In this document: one piece after another, positions 1 through 11,955 of the stretch | Position numbering within the stretch: the stretch's first letter is position 1 | Layout of the letters: each line of letters begins with the position of its first letter | Assembly (NCBI RefSeq): GCF_016859285.1 | Contig: NC_053414.1 | Location: forward strand, 4,361,517 to 4,425,516 | DNA length: 64,000 nt | Reading direction: 5' to 3' | Source of the DNA: Xiphias gladius | Lineage: Eukaryota; Chordata; Actinopteri; Istiophoriformes; Xiphiidae | Program-made: the position numbers and the translations under genes | The notes under the pieces: model-generated | The model's input: only the letters and a program-made list of their open reading frames with translations | What the model was told of the DNA's origin: nothing | Database searches by the model: none

Positions 1-1600
<1,600 letters not shown>

Positions 1601-1742
1601 AATCAACCTGAGCATTATTTGATGACAACAATCTGTGATGGCAGCTGCAGCTGTATATTTATATACACACACACTGCCGACATGATGAGCTGATGGACTG
1701 CAGGTGGCGGAGAGAGAGGGAGAGAGGTGGAGGGAGGAGCGC

Positions 1743-1743
<1 letters not shown>

Positions 1744-1788
<45 letters not shown>
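1744..1788 (+). repeat. (CA)n microsatellite
   Basis: A pure CA dinucleotide tract of about 22 units is preceded by a purine-rich GAGAGGGAG stretch. It is the reverse complement of the (GT)n tract about 700 bases upstream. Confidence 0.95.
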
Positions 1789-1790
<2 letters not shown>

Positions 1791-1799
1791 GAAACACAA

Positions 1800-3060
1800 G
1801 GGAAGAAACTGAGACGTTGACAGAAACTCGCTGTAAAGCTCCGAGAGGCCGAGAAGAGCCGCAGGTTCATCACTACAAGCGACCCCTTTCTTACACTGTC
1901 TCGTCGTCACGTGAGTTTCTTATTATAAAAATATCAGTTACAGCCCCTCTGATATTTCAGCTGAACAAAATGAACTTGGCCCCCGTGGGGTTTGATCTGG
2001 CCCCGCGGCAAGGAGCCCCTGCCAGTTCACTACAGAAAATGCTTCAAAGCAAAACAAAAGAGAAGTTCCCTCAGCAGTTAATGATTATTTCAGTTTCTGA
2101 TTCATTATTAATTCATTAAGTCAAACATTAAGTTAAAAGCGACCACTTGCCCATCAGAGCTCTTATTTGTCTAAATGATGTCTAACAGTAACTTCTATTA
2201 CTGATGCTGACATGGTGATTATTTATTAGAGAAAAGCAAATAAATCCCATTAGAGGAAGTCAAACCAGGAAATATTTTGTATTCTCACTTTATAGACTGA
2301 ATGAATTCATATTTTTGTTTATAATTTCTCTTCTGATTAGCAGCAGTTAAAGAATCTCGTCCTTTGACAAACGCTGAAGAGCTCGTTATTTTCCGCCTTG
2401 CACATTTTTACCTGCTGTCTGTTGTGTTTGTGTTTTTAGCTTCTCAGTTTCTTTTAAAAAGATTTCTGTGCTTTTTACCTTTTTAAAGGACCTGCTGTTT
2501 GGGATTCAGGGGGATCTAGTGGCAGAAATGGAATAAAATATTCATGATTTCGTGTTTTCGAGCTTTTCCGTTACAGGTCGAACTGAACACGAACCTGCCG
2601 GGTCTGCGCAAATGCAAGAGAAGAACCTGACGGTGGCAAACCTCTGAACTGCTCGTACGTTTGTTTCTCGTCTGCGTGTGTTTAATAAAACCCGAAGCAG
2701 CAGCTCACCAAACTACGGCTGCCTGCCGGCGTGCAGCCTCCTTCCATTAATCCTCGCTGAAATATCGCACGAGAGAGAAAAAAATTACCTGAAATGGCTT
2801 TTTGATTAAATATCTATATGATGGATTAGGCACGAGGTTTATCTGCACGTTTCACGGTATGGAGAGGCCTCGGTGTTCGGAAGGTCAGGTCGTCACTGTT
2901 AGAGTCAGAGTGAATCTCATTTTTGATGAGTGGAGCAGTGAAAACTGATTTATTAGGGAGATATTTGATAATATTTTCGTTATAATTCATTTATTTATTA
3001 ACTTTTCCAAGTAATAAAGACATATTTCAACACCACACAGATTTTGAACACTGAGCTAAA
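1800..3060. other. Intergenic, nothing recognised
   Basis: AT-rich sequence without a credible coding segment or a repeat that I can name. Confidence 0.5.
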
Positions 3061-3063
3061 AAT

Positions 3064-3254
3064 CTTAACTCAGCGTCCACTTACTCTGCTAGCCTTTTCT
3101 GGAGCTTTCATCTCTGCATCTCGCAGTCTTCATCCGCAGCTGGAGTTTGCTCAGTTGTTATGGGCGCGGACGATAACCGAGCTGTGTCCATGACAAGACC
3201 ATGCGACGGGGTCGGAAGCTCTGCAGAAAGGTAGTAAGTGGACCCTGAGTTAAG
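3064..3254. mobile_element. Short inverted-repeat element (MITE), family A copy 1
   Basis: A 191-bp segment is bounded by 21-bp terminal inverted repeats that differ at one position: the left end starts CTTAACTCAGCGTCCACTTA and the right end is its complement. A second member of the family, with the same CTTAACTCA/GTCCA ends, lies at 39895-40086 inside capn9. There is no open frame, so it is a non-autonomous DNA transposon; the mobilising superfamily cannot be told. Confidence 0.7.
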
Positions 3255-3259
3255 ATCAT

Positions 3260-5120
3260 TTTGCCCAGTTGGCTGATGTGTTGTAATCATTTCTCTACTG
3301 CCTGGAAAAGCTAATAAAACTTTGAATAAAGGCAAAAGAACATAATATTAGAAATATAATGATACTGCATATAAAGGAAATAGATAAAAACTGTATAAAA
3401 CATTTACTAATTTCAGAATAAACATAACAAAGCAAAAGTTAAATAAAAACGATTGTTCAAAATAAAGATTCTTCCCAGTTTTGCGACATATTTTTGTCAA
3501 ACTACAAATTCCGAGGTCAGCAACACGTTACACAACCTGTGACAATAAATCATCGCAAAACAAATAAAAATTTTAAAATATAAGCATTGAAAAAAATCAT
3601 TTCAAAACCTATGGAGCAGTAAAGCCACGACAATGGTAGGGATATTTATTTCATATTTTTACATCTGCAGTATATGAAAAAAAAAAATGACACCAGGCCT
3701 CACAAACTTTTTCCTTGATAATCATTAGTTCTTGCAACAAAAGGAGGAAAAACAAGGTGGCAGATGAAATTACTTCCGAGTCCTTGTAGGCTCCATCTGA
3801 CCAGTGGGAAACTGGCAACCAAAAAAAAAAAAAAAAAAGCAGCCACAACTGTACCTTTTTGCAGCTGGAGGATTTTCGAATAGGGATTTTTGATCCCCCT
3901 TAAAATGGATATGGCACATTTATTGCCCTCAGCCCTTTGACAGCCATATTCAAGGTGGACCCTGAGGTCTTAAAGATCACTGCCAACCGAGCTCCGCTGC
4001 TCGCTCGACGACTGACCTTTCCTCAACTGGAGAGAGACGCAGGGCCACCTCTGGACGATGTGATGGGACACACGAAAGCAAGCTCCTCGGCTCAACCAGA
4101 AAGTTCTATAAGGCCCGTCTCGCTTTTCTGCTCAAAATTGAACAAAATATCGTACATAATTTCAAAATGTGCCCTTTTTTCTCCTCCTTCCTCAGGGGAC
4201 GAAGGCTGGAGTTGGAATATGTGGATTTTGGGTCTGTGTGTTTGCTGATTTTATATTATAAACATTCAATAAAAAGGTTAGAATAACAGTAGAAGAGGAT
4301 ATTGTTCTATTCTTGTTGTTCACCGGTTGACTGTTTAATGACCTAATTCCCTCAGGGGTCTGCATTTTGTCACCGACACCAGTATCAGATGAAAAGAAAT
4401 CTGGGCACGGCTTTCGTCCGACTCCCACGGAGGCTTAGGAAGTCGGATGAAGCCTGGTACTGTCCCCGAACGAAGCCGGAGCCAAAGCTTGATTTTTTTC
4501 CATCCAGATTTACAAGTCGGCAGAATCTTTGCTCACTCTGGTCTAAATCCTCAACACGCCTTCAATCAGGGGGATTTAAAGAAGCTCTCACAGCTGATGG
4601 AGCCCGAAGAGACGAGTCTTCGTCTTTACAGACGCACAAACCCCTACACAATGTTATTGTAAAGGCAGCGACGCATAGGAATAAAATGTGCGAAACACCT
4701 CGCGTGTAAATGTATACAAAGGTTTTGGTGCCGCAGATGAAACCGGCATGAATGATCCAAACATCTTCCCTCGCGTTTGACTCGCGTCTGTTTGTGAGCA
4801 GGCTGCAAAGTTTAATTCGTGAATCTGTTTTTGATGAAGCATAACGCCGCCCTGAAGACCTGTCGCTTGTCGCCACTCCGACCAGACATTTTTCGTGACT
4901 CGACTCTGGCGCTTAAGAAGAGATGTCCAGGAGAAGGCGCTGATGCTGCTTCCTAGTGCGGTCAAATTTGCCATGTTCATTAAAAAAAAAAAAAGTCAAT
5001 TTGACAGACCCCCTTACACGAGATTCAAGATTTTTGAGGGGGGAAACTGTGTTTCTAGTGAGATGAAAGTGACTGTTCAGAACTTTCCAAACCGGATTGT
5101 TCGTTGGCGTTGAGGGAGCA
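3260..5120. other. Intergenic, nothing recognised
   Basis: AT-rich sequence with poly-A runs (3677-3687, 3821-3838, 4981-4995). A fragment near 3950-3975 resembles the end of the MITE at 3064 (GGTGGACCCTGAGGTCTTAA). I see no supported exon. Confidence 0.4.
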
Positions 5121-5124
5121 CTGG

Positions 5125-5260
5125 CGGCGCAGGGGTAGAGTCATGTCCACCACTGTAAAGACTGGGTTTTGATCCCGATGGCTGTACCTCCGGCTCGGAC
5201 AGTTCCTCCAGTTGGCCATGTTTGTGGTAGCGCCAGGATGTTCGAGCGTTTTGTTTTATT
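5125..5260 (+). repeat. Possible tRNA-derived SINE fragment
   Basis: The segment contains GGCGCAGGGGTAGAG followed about 35 bases later by GGGTTTTGATCCC. That layout resembles the A and B boxes of a tRNA-derived SINE head, as in the clearer copy at 49305-49500. It is diverged, and no tRNA fold is claimed. Confidence 0.35.
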
Positions 5261-7370
5261 TTCCCAGCGTCACGTACCGGCTTGGGACCTTTAAGTGCTT
5301 CAGGTGTTGCACGTCTCTCGGGTCACAAGAGTGAAAGGCACACAAACATGTTATATTGGTATCAGGTGGAAATAAAACAATATGCTTCAATGTCCTCCCA
5401 AAATATTGAGCAGCAGGCTACATATAGCTGATAACTTGTGAAATCAAGAGGTGTTTTTACTTGATTTACTGTGATATTTGTGTTGAAGTAACTAAACACA
5501 ACTCCACCATCTCATATCAGAAGCCGAAATAATAAAATGACCTGGAGACGATAGAGGTATTTCAATCAACATGCGAAACAATTAGTAACACTAACGGGAA
5601 CTAAAAGTTGTGTAACTGGAGCAGCGAAGTGTCTCCAATGTCCGCAGGAATCAGGAGTAATATCCACAGGCTAACGGGCTAAAAGGCGCTGAGTCTACTG
5701 TCCGGCTCTGGAGCGTGAACGACTCCCGCGAGGCCCGGAGCTCCCAAGCGCCCTCTTCAGCATGATTCGGCGTACGGGCGGCAGTACGGCATGTACTGGG
5801 CTTGCTGCGGGCAGCGAGTACGTACCAGAGCTGGTATCGGCTTCGGCTGAGTAGAGCTGAGTTGAGCTGAGTCCAGAGTTCGGGTTCGTACGGGTTGTGC
5901 GTCACCGAACGGTCTCAGCGGCGAGCGCGCACAGCCGCAGTCAGCCCTACCTGCACTGCTTAAAGCTACACGTTGTCACACCGTACTCAGGTGAGTTTGT
6001 GACACTATTTAACATGGCAATGCTTTCATTTCCCGTGACCGGCAGTTGGTTTGGTGACGTATGGAAGGCGAGCAGGCGGGAGAAGGTGGAAGCCTTCGTT
6101 GGTGCCGGACTTAAGAGTGTGAGCCAATGTCACGGAGGCAGTACGTACCGGTGTAAACTCCATTCATATCGAAGTCACAACGAAATCCCTGTAAGAAAAG
6201 ATTAGATGTTTGTTCATTTTGGGCCAGCACCGGTCTGTGGGTGGGAAGCCAGTGAGGGATCATGCCTCAGCTCTCCACGGGCCAACAGAAGGACTGGTAA
6301 TCCGGTACAATCGGGCAATTGATTGCAGAAAAACCGACGTAACCCCCGCGTGTTTCTGAAATGATATAAAAAGAGATGTCTGAACAGCAAAGAGTTAAGA
6401 GTTTAAAACCTAACTTTAAAAAATTCGAAAAACTCTCACAAAAGCTGGCTGTGGCTGGATAAAACGTACATTTTACACTGAGTTAGGCTGCGTTTTGGGT
6501 GATGCACCTGAATGGTGACCTGTATTTCATGTATACTTTTGCGTCAGCATCCTGTTTTTTAACATCTACGGCGTTGAGCAGATTTCATAAGGGTGACCTG
6601 TTCAGAATGGATATTTAAATCAGAAACATGCAGCCGAACAAAACCTCAGATCTGAGAAGAAACTGAAATCTGTGCTTTTCAGAAGAAGAACAACGTGGGA
6701 GCGTCTCAGTGTTACAGTGAACCGTGACCTTGGCAGGTCAACTAGTCCCACGTGCACAACTGTGAACGCCTTCACCTTTGAATCGATGGTGTGTATATCT
6801 GAAGTTTCCTCTGAACCATGGGGTCTTGATGCCTGGTGCGGAACTGAACAATGCATTCCCATTTACGTCGACATCTCTTTTCGATTCACCTTTCGATTCC
6901 ACTTTTTTCTGAATTAAAAAGGGATTTTTTTCCCTCTTTTTTTCTTTTTAATCAATCAAGGTTAATCTGAGCTCCCCTGCTTTACTCCCGCAGATGGAAT
7001 AACTGGTCAAATGGATTATCACTGGCGTAGGAACAGTTTTCTGCCTGAGTAATCGCAAACACCAACCGTGTTACACTCGATCACGCTGAGGTCAAAGATA
7101 AAGTCCCTCCCTCGCCATCGCAGGCGCCGTCGTCATGATCGGCGGCGGCAGTTCTCAGCCTGTCTGGGTCGAGCACTTTGGCCACTGGCCTGCGGTCTAG
7201 TCTAGTGATCACCGCTGTCGTGGTAAAGTAAAAACGTCACTGTTGCTTCATGTTTGACTTATATATCATAGAGGCAATCAGCTCAGACACAAAATGCAGA
7301 CAAGCTCTTTTCACCGGAGAGGTCGGAGGCCAAGGGAACCCGGGGGAGGCCTGACACGGGGAAGGGTAGC
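5260..7370. other. Intergenic; possible non-coding exon near 5880-5990
   Basis: Most of this stretch is unassigned. A CpG-containing island at about 5690-5990 ends at a strong consensus donor, CTCAG|gtgagt (5990/5991). That could mark a first exon of an unannotated transcript, but no partner exon was found and it has no recognisable protein. Confidence 0.3.
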
Positions 7371-7374
7371 ACCC

Positions 7375-7500
7375 AGCATCAGGTCTAGACCTGACTAATG
7401 CTCCTGTGTCTGAATGGGAGCTAATCCCTGCAGCCAGTCCCCAAAATCTGGTGGAAAGACTGAACCCAGAACGATGGAGGCTGTTGTAGCAGCAGTTTGA
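7375..7500 (+). mobile_element. Tc1/mariner relic, transposase 3' end
   Basis: The sequence reads like the end of a fish Tc1-type transposase gene: a segment equivalent to the stretch before the ATCTGGTGGAAAG motif, followed by the conserved GGAGGCTGTTGTAGCAGCA. Only the 3' portion is present, with no intact frame, so this is a dead fragment. Confidence 0.6.
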
Positions 7501-7849
7501 TTTTGATTTATACGTAGTTTTCCACATTTTTTATGTTATTTTATTCCTCTGCTTGCTCTGTCTACTTACTCGGCCTGTTTCTTCTCCCCCCGGGGATCGA
7601 TTAAGTCTCATCCTTTATCCTTTCTTGTCCTCTCTTGTCACCTTGTCTTGTCTTGTTTGGATGTCCACAATTTTTGGCCATTTGCACATTGATAAACTAG
7701 ATGAACAACTGGTTATTCACGTTTTTTGTTTTATTATTATTATTATTTTAACATTTTCTTCCAAGCCTTTATTTGGGACTGGCAGTTATTTGCTCGTACA
7801 GACTGTAGTGAAAGTACCAAAGTACAACCACTGAAGTACCCCGGCCTCA

Positions 7850-8460
7850 TACACTCACTGAGCACTTTATTAGGAACACCTGTACACCTGGTTAGTCATC
7901 TAGATATTCAATCAGCCAATCACGTGGCATCAGTGCATCAAATGCTGCAGATACAGGTCAGGAGCTTCAGTTAATGTTCACACCAAACGTCAGACTGGGG
8001 AGAAAATGTGACCGTGGCAGGACTGTTGGTGCCAGACGGGCTGGTCTGAGTGTTTCTGAAACTGCTGATCTCCGGGGATTTTCACACACAACGGTCTCTA
8101 GAGTTTTTTAATCCGGATTGTGTGAAAAACAAGGGACATCCAATGAGCTGCGGCTCTGTGGATGGAAACACCTTGTTGATGGGAGAGGTCAGAGGAGAAC
8201 GGCCAGACTGGCGGGAGCTGACAGAAAGGCTGCGGTAACTCAGGTGACCACTCTTGACGACTGTGGTGAGCAGGGAAGCATCTCAGAAAGCACAACACGT
8301 TGAACCTTGAGCTGGACGGGCTAACGACAAAAACAACGGCGGCTTCCAGTCCTGTCGACAATCTGCGGCTGCAGTGGGCACAGACTCGCCGACACTGGGC
8401 AGCTGAAGACTGGAGAAGCGTAGCCTGGTCTTCAGTTCTAATCGACTGGTGGGGAGTCCA
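7850..8460 (+). mobile_element. Tc1/mariner transposon relic, 5' half
   Basis: The left inverted repeat is clear: a TA target followed by CACTCACTGAGCACTTTATT. A degraded transposase follows, recognisable across frames: a helix-turn-helix region (residues like DRGMIVGARRAGLS), then RGQRRTARLAGADRKA and GEQGSISESTTR, then VAWSSDE-like sequence near 8430 where similarity stops. The catalytic DDE-containing second half and the right inverted repeat are missing. Several frame breaks show that it is inactive. It abuts a Penelope-like fragment at about 8470. Confidence 0.8.
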
Positions 8461-8469
8461 GGCGTTTGA

Positions 8470-9200
8470 CCTCTCGTAGGGTCGTTAACACCTTGAGAGG
8501 TCACATGTGAGCCGTTGACCCACCTGGCCCTCCTGTGGGTCATTAAGGTCACATGAGCCAATACTGCATCTCAAGACTGCATTGTGAGAGGGTGACAGGT
8601 GGTGTCGTAGACCACCTGCTCTGTTTAATGATGGTCGTTCCAGTTTGAAGTAAATGGTTTTCTTTCACGCCTCCTTCAAACCATCGGTCTTCTCTGGCCA
8701 AAATGTGTACAGTTGTTCTGTCCTCAAATGAGTGTCCCATGTCCTGCAGATGTAGGTGGACCGCTGAGTCCCGAGTCCACGACAATGTTGTTCCGGTATT
8801 TGTTGATTTCTTCTCTGTCCGTCCTGTATCTTTTTGTGGTTCTGACGAAGGCCCGGTTTGGGTAACCACACGTTTTAAGCGCTCCCCAGCTTTTGTTCCA
8901 GTGGGTGATGAGAATCAAAGGGTAAATGCTGACCTGTGGGTCTGTGGTTTTTGTGTACACTTCAATGTTGAGGCGTCTGTCATCTGCAATGTGCACCACC
9001 CAGTCCAAGAAGGACAGACTACGTCCTCTGACATCCTCCCGAGTGAGCTTGATGTTGCCGTCCGCTGCACTGATCAAAGAGAGCTTCTCAAGGCAGACCT
9101 CAACCCAACTGAGCATGTTTTTCACTTCCCGAAGACACAACTGAGGGCAGAAAGACCCACGGACGAGCAGCAACAGCCTGGCAAAGCATCTCAAGGGAGG
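8470..9200 (-). mobile_element. Penelope-like retroelement fragment (RT tail plus GIY-YIG)
   Basis: Read on the minus strand, the higher-coordinate part (about 8860-9150) encodes reverse-transcriptase C-terminal sequence of Penelope-like elements: SFLDWVVHIADDRRLNIEVY (the usual FLD...VYRKPTHTDQY block) and KTCGYPNRAFV. The lower part (about 8600-8790), in another frame, encodes DSAVHLHLQDMGHSFED and ILAREDRWFEGGVKE. These are typical of the end of the GIY-YIG endonuclease domain in fish Penelope elements. The frame changes and the missing 5' portion show a dead, truncated copy. The order RT then endonuclease in the minus direction is the normal one. Confidence 0.75.
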
Positions 9201-9374
9201 ACACTCAGCATTTGGTGACGTCCATGGGTTCCAGACTTCAGGCAGTCCATGTCTTTATAAGCGTAAGGATTATTAAAAATAATCCTCTTGTTTATAATTA
9301 TGTTGGTTTGCCCGATCACTTTTGAGCCTCTGAAAATGAAGGACTATGTATAAAAATGGCTGTAAGTCCTAAAG

Positions 9375-9530
9375 GGTTAATGTGATATTTTTGTTAAACC
9401 CCTTGAATTAAAGCTGAAAGTCTACACTTCAGTCACATCCTGGTGGTTTTCGTTTCAGATCCATTGTGGTGGTGTACGGAGGCAGAATAGCACAAATTGT
9501 CACTGTCCAAGTACTTTTGTCCCTAACCGT
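9375..9530 (-). repeat. Dispersed inverted-arm repeat, family B fragment
   Basis: TTAAACCCCTTGAATTAAAG, a CTACACTTCA block and CCATTGTGGTGGTG match, in reverse, the element at 17886-18215 inside ifngr1 intron 4, including the GACAGTG(T)AC-type edge. It is one arm of a palindromic non-autonomous element found widely in fish. Confidence 0.6.
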
Positions 9531-10125
9531 GTCTCAGCATGCTCGAGAAAATGTACTTGGTCACTTTCGTCACCTATTCTTGAGCGCCGGTCCAGATGTC
9601 GTTCATGACGATGCCGATGCCAGCGCCGATCAAAGACGCACACTAACTCGCCCACCCTCCAGCTGTCGGGTCGAACATCTGTCTGGAATCGACCCAGCGG
9701 GATTCTCGGTGCCTGGGGGGGGTGTTTGTCCCCGCAGGATTTGTCCCCGCAGGATTACTGGCCCCGGGCGTGCAGACCGCCGCTGTAATTACTCCTCACG
9801 TGGCGAGCTGAGTGGGCAGAAATATGAGGACCGGGTCCGAGTACACAGAGGTGGAGAGGAGGATCATGGGTAGAGTCCGACCTGTCGTGACACCACTGAT
9901 GGTTGCCTGAGTAATCCCGCGGCCCTTGACTGACAACACATGTTTTTTCCTCCGTGTGTCCACCAGCTGGTACAACTTAAACTTCAGCGGCGCCTGACGA
10001 AGTATTGATATCATTTACTGCGCCACAACAATGTAAAAATACTACAGTACAAGTAAACTTCCTGCATTCAAAAGTTTACTCGTGTATTATCTGGGCGTAT
10101 TATCTGTATTTAGGTAAATAAGTCC
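9530..10125. other. Intergenic, nothing recognised
   Basis: No supported gene. A short direct repeat (TTTGTCCCCGCAGGAT twice, about 9725-9756) is present. Confidence 0.5.
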
Positions 10126-10390
10126 GGTGTGTCCCAACCTAAGGGTCGGGGCCCTCCAAAGGGTCACAAGATAAATCCGTGGGGGGTCATGAGATGATTA
10201 ACGGGAGGGTAAAGAATCTCGTCTTTGCTTTTTCTGTTGACTGTCGGATGTATTCACCACTTTGTTCCTTGCACGGTTATTCTAAATGGAGTCGTCTGAG
10301 ACGTTTTGAGCGGAAATCATTCTGCCGTGGTTCTGCTGACAAGACCCCCGGAATGCGGCACAGATGTTTTGTAAGGATTTTAGAAATACC
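10125..10390 (+). repeat. Dispersed repeat, family C copy 1
   Basis: TCCCAACCTAAGGGTCGGG, CTCCAAAGGGTCAC and GTCATGAGATGATTAACGGG match the sequence at 37930-38260 in order and orientation. Two copies in one window show an interspersed repeat. I recognise the type from fish genomes but not its class. Confidence 0.65.
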
Positions 10391-10394
10391 GAGG

Positions 10395-11160
10395 TAGTGA
10401 ATCCACGGCTCATGAAAATCTGACTTCATTTATTTTCTGTTATGGGTTGCATTGTTTAGGGAGAAATAAACAGGAACCCTACTTGGTCCCAGGCCCCGGA
10501 TTCCCGCCCACGTCGCTGATTTCTTCACCGATTCAAGCAGGACTGGGGTGAAACTAAATAAATGACTCTCCTTTGCTGCGAGATCAGAGAAATCTGAAAG
10601 GACAGTCTCGCTTCGTGCTCCGTGTCTGCCGCCCAGTTGTTGTCGTCTTAGCCCCGGGCTGCTGTGACAAAGCGTGTTTATCGCACCGTGCCGACGGCAT
10701 CCAACTTCAGCGGAGTGAAAAGCAAAGCCTCTTACGGGATTACAGCTGCAGTCTTTTACTGAGTCAGAGACAGAGACGAGGAGAAGAGCGATGTCCACTC
10801 GCACAAACTAGATTCCCTCAGGAAAAACATCAAAACAGTCGTTGGACATTTTCCTAAAATACATAAAAATTATTGTTAAGACGGGACAAGAGACTTCAGC
10901 CGTTGAAACCGATACTGTATCCTGTGGTCATTTTGGACGAGGAAAGACAAGTTTACTTGTTTATCGCCTCTCAACAGCAAAGTGCTTCGCAAACGACATA
11001 AAGAAGACAATAAAACGAGATGTAAGAAAAAACACAGGGCAAAACATAACAACATTAAAATAACGTGTAGGCAGGGTTTGTGCTGCAGCTGTCAAAACAA
11101 TGGAAGTGTCCTGTCAGGGTGTGAACTGTAGGTGGCGACGAAGACCAGCTTTCCTTATGA
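10395..11160. other. Intergenic, nothing recognised
   Basis: No gene or repeat that I can name. Confidence 0.5.
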
Positions 11161-11161
11161 A

Positions 11162-11420
11162 AATCAGTCTATCTCTCTATCATCTATCTCTCTATCTATC
11201 CATCTCTCTATCTGTCTGTCCATCCATCTATCTCTCATTTATCTGTCTATCCATCTATCATCTGTCCATCTATCATCTATCAGTCTCTATCTATCCATCC
11301 ATCTATCCATCTATCCATCTATCGCTCTATCCGTCTCTCTCTATCTAAAATCTATCATCTATCCATGCATCTGTCAATCTATCCATCTCTCTACCCATCT
11401 ATCCATCCATCCATCTGTAA
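11162..11420 (+). repeat. Imperfect (CTAT/CATC)n microsatellite
   Basis: About 260 bases of interleaved CTAT, CATC and CTGT tetranucleotides. It is open in several frames only because of the repeat composition. Confidence 0.9.
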
Positions 11421-11679
11421 AGGTATTGAGGCTTTTTTAGTTGTTTTTTTTCTGACTTTCTTGCATTTATTAGACTTTATCTGTTTCGATGTCTCCAGCT
11501 TGTTTCCCTGTTACACTCCATTTAGCCTCCCCGTGTATTTGTCTGCTTGTTTATTTATCCACCTCTAGCTTTTTCCTCTCCAGCGATTTTTCTGTTGTTG
11601 TTGTTTTTTTTTTTTTTTTTTACCTCTAAGACCTTCTAAAGCCTTTATTTTGAAAAGCAACAAACCAAGCAAATCACGG

Positions 11680-11955
11680 CCCGGTTTCCGCCGCCGACGT
11701 CACCCAGGTGTGTTTCCAGACCGGCCGCTTCATTTGACCGGCGTGTCTCCGCCCTCGGTGCCCCCACGTGCCTGGGGCTGAGCTTTCGGCTTTTGTTTTT
11801 CTCCGAGAAAGTGACCAGAAGGAAACCGGGAGCCTCGCCGCTGTGAAACGTCCCGGCGTCGTTGCGACAAGCCCGGTGTCCCGCGTCCGTTTTAAAGCTG
11901 GCCGCTCGGCGCTGAGGGGGGAGCCGGCGAGCGGACGGCGCGAGGGGCCCGAGCC
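11680..11955 (+). promoter_or_regulatory. ifngr1: CpG-rich promoter and 5' leader of ifngr1
   Basis: The base composition changes abruptly from AT-rich to CpG-dense just before the ifngr1 start codon. The stretch holds a CACGTG E-box (about 11766-11771) and GAAA/GGAAAC half-sites near 11806-11827 that could be read by IRF-type factors (weak inference). No TATA box is evident. CpG richness continues through exon 1 and again at 12500-13500. The exact transcription start cannot be fixed. Confidence 0.55.

Noticed and set aside
5125-5260. Functional tRNA gene
   Set aside because: B-box-like sequence only; no cloverleaf could be drawn and the context fits a decayed SINE.
11100-11568. Open frames of serine/isoleucine/tyrosine repeats
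   Set aside because: They are direct translations of the CTAT/CATC microsatellite.
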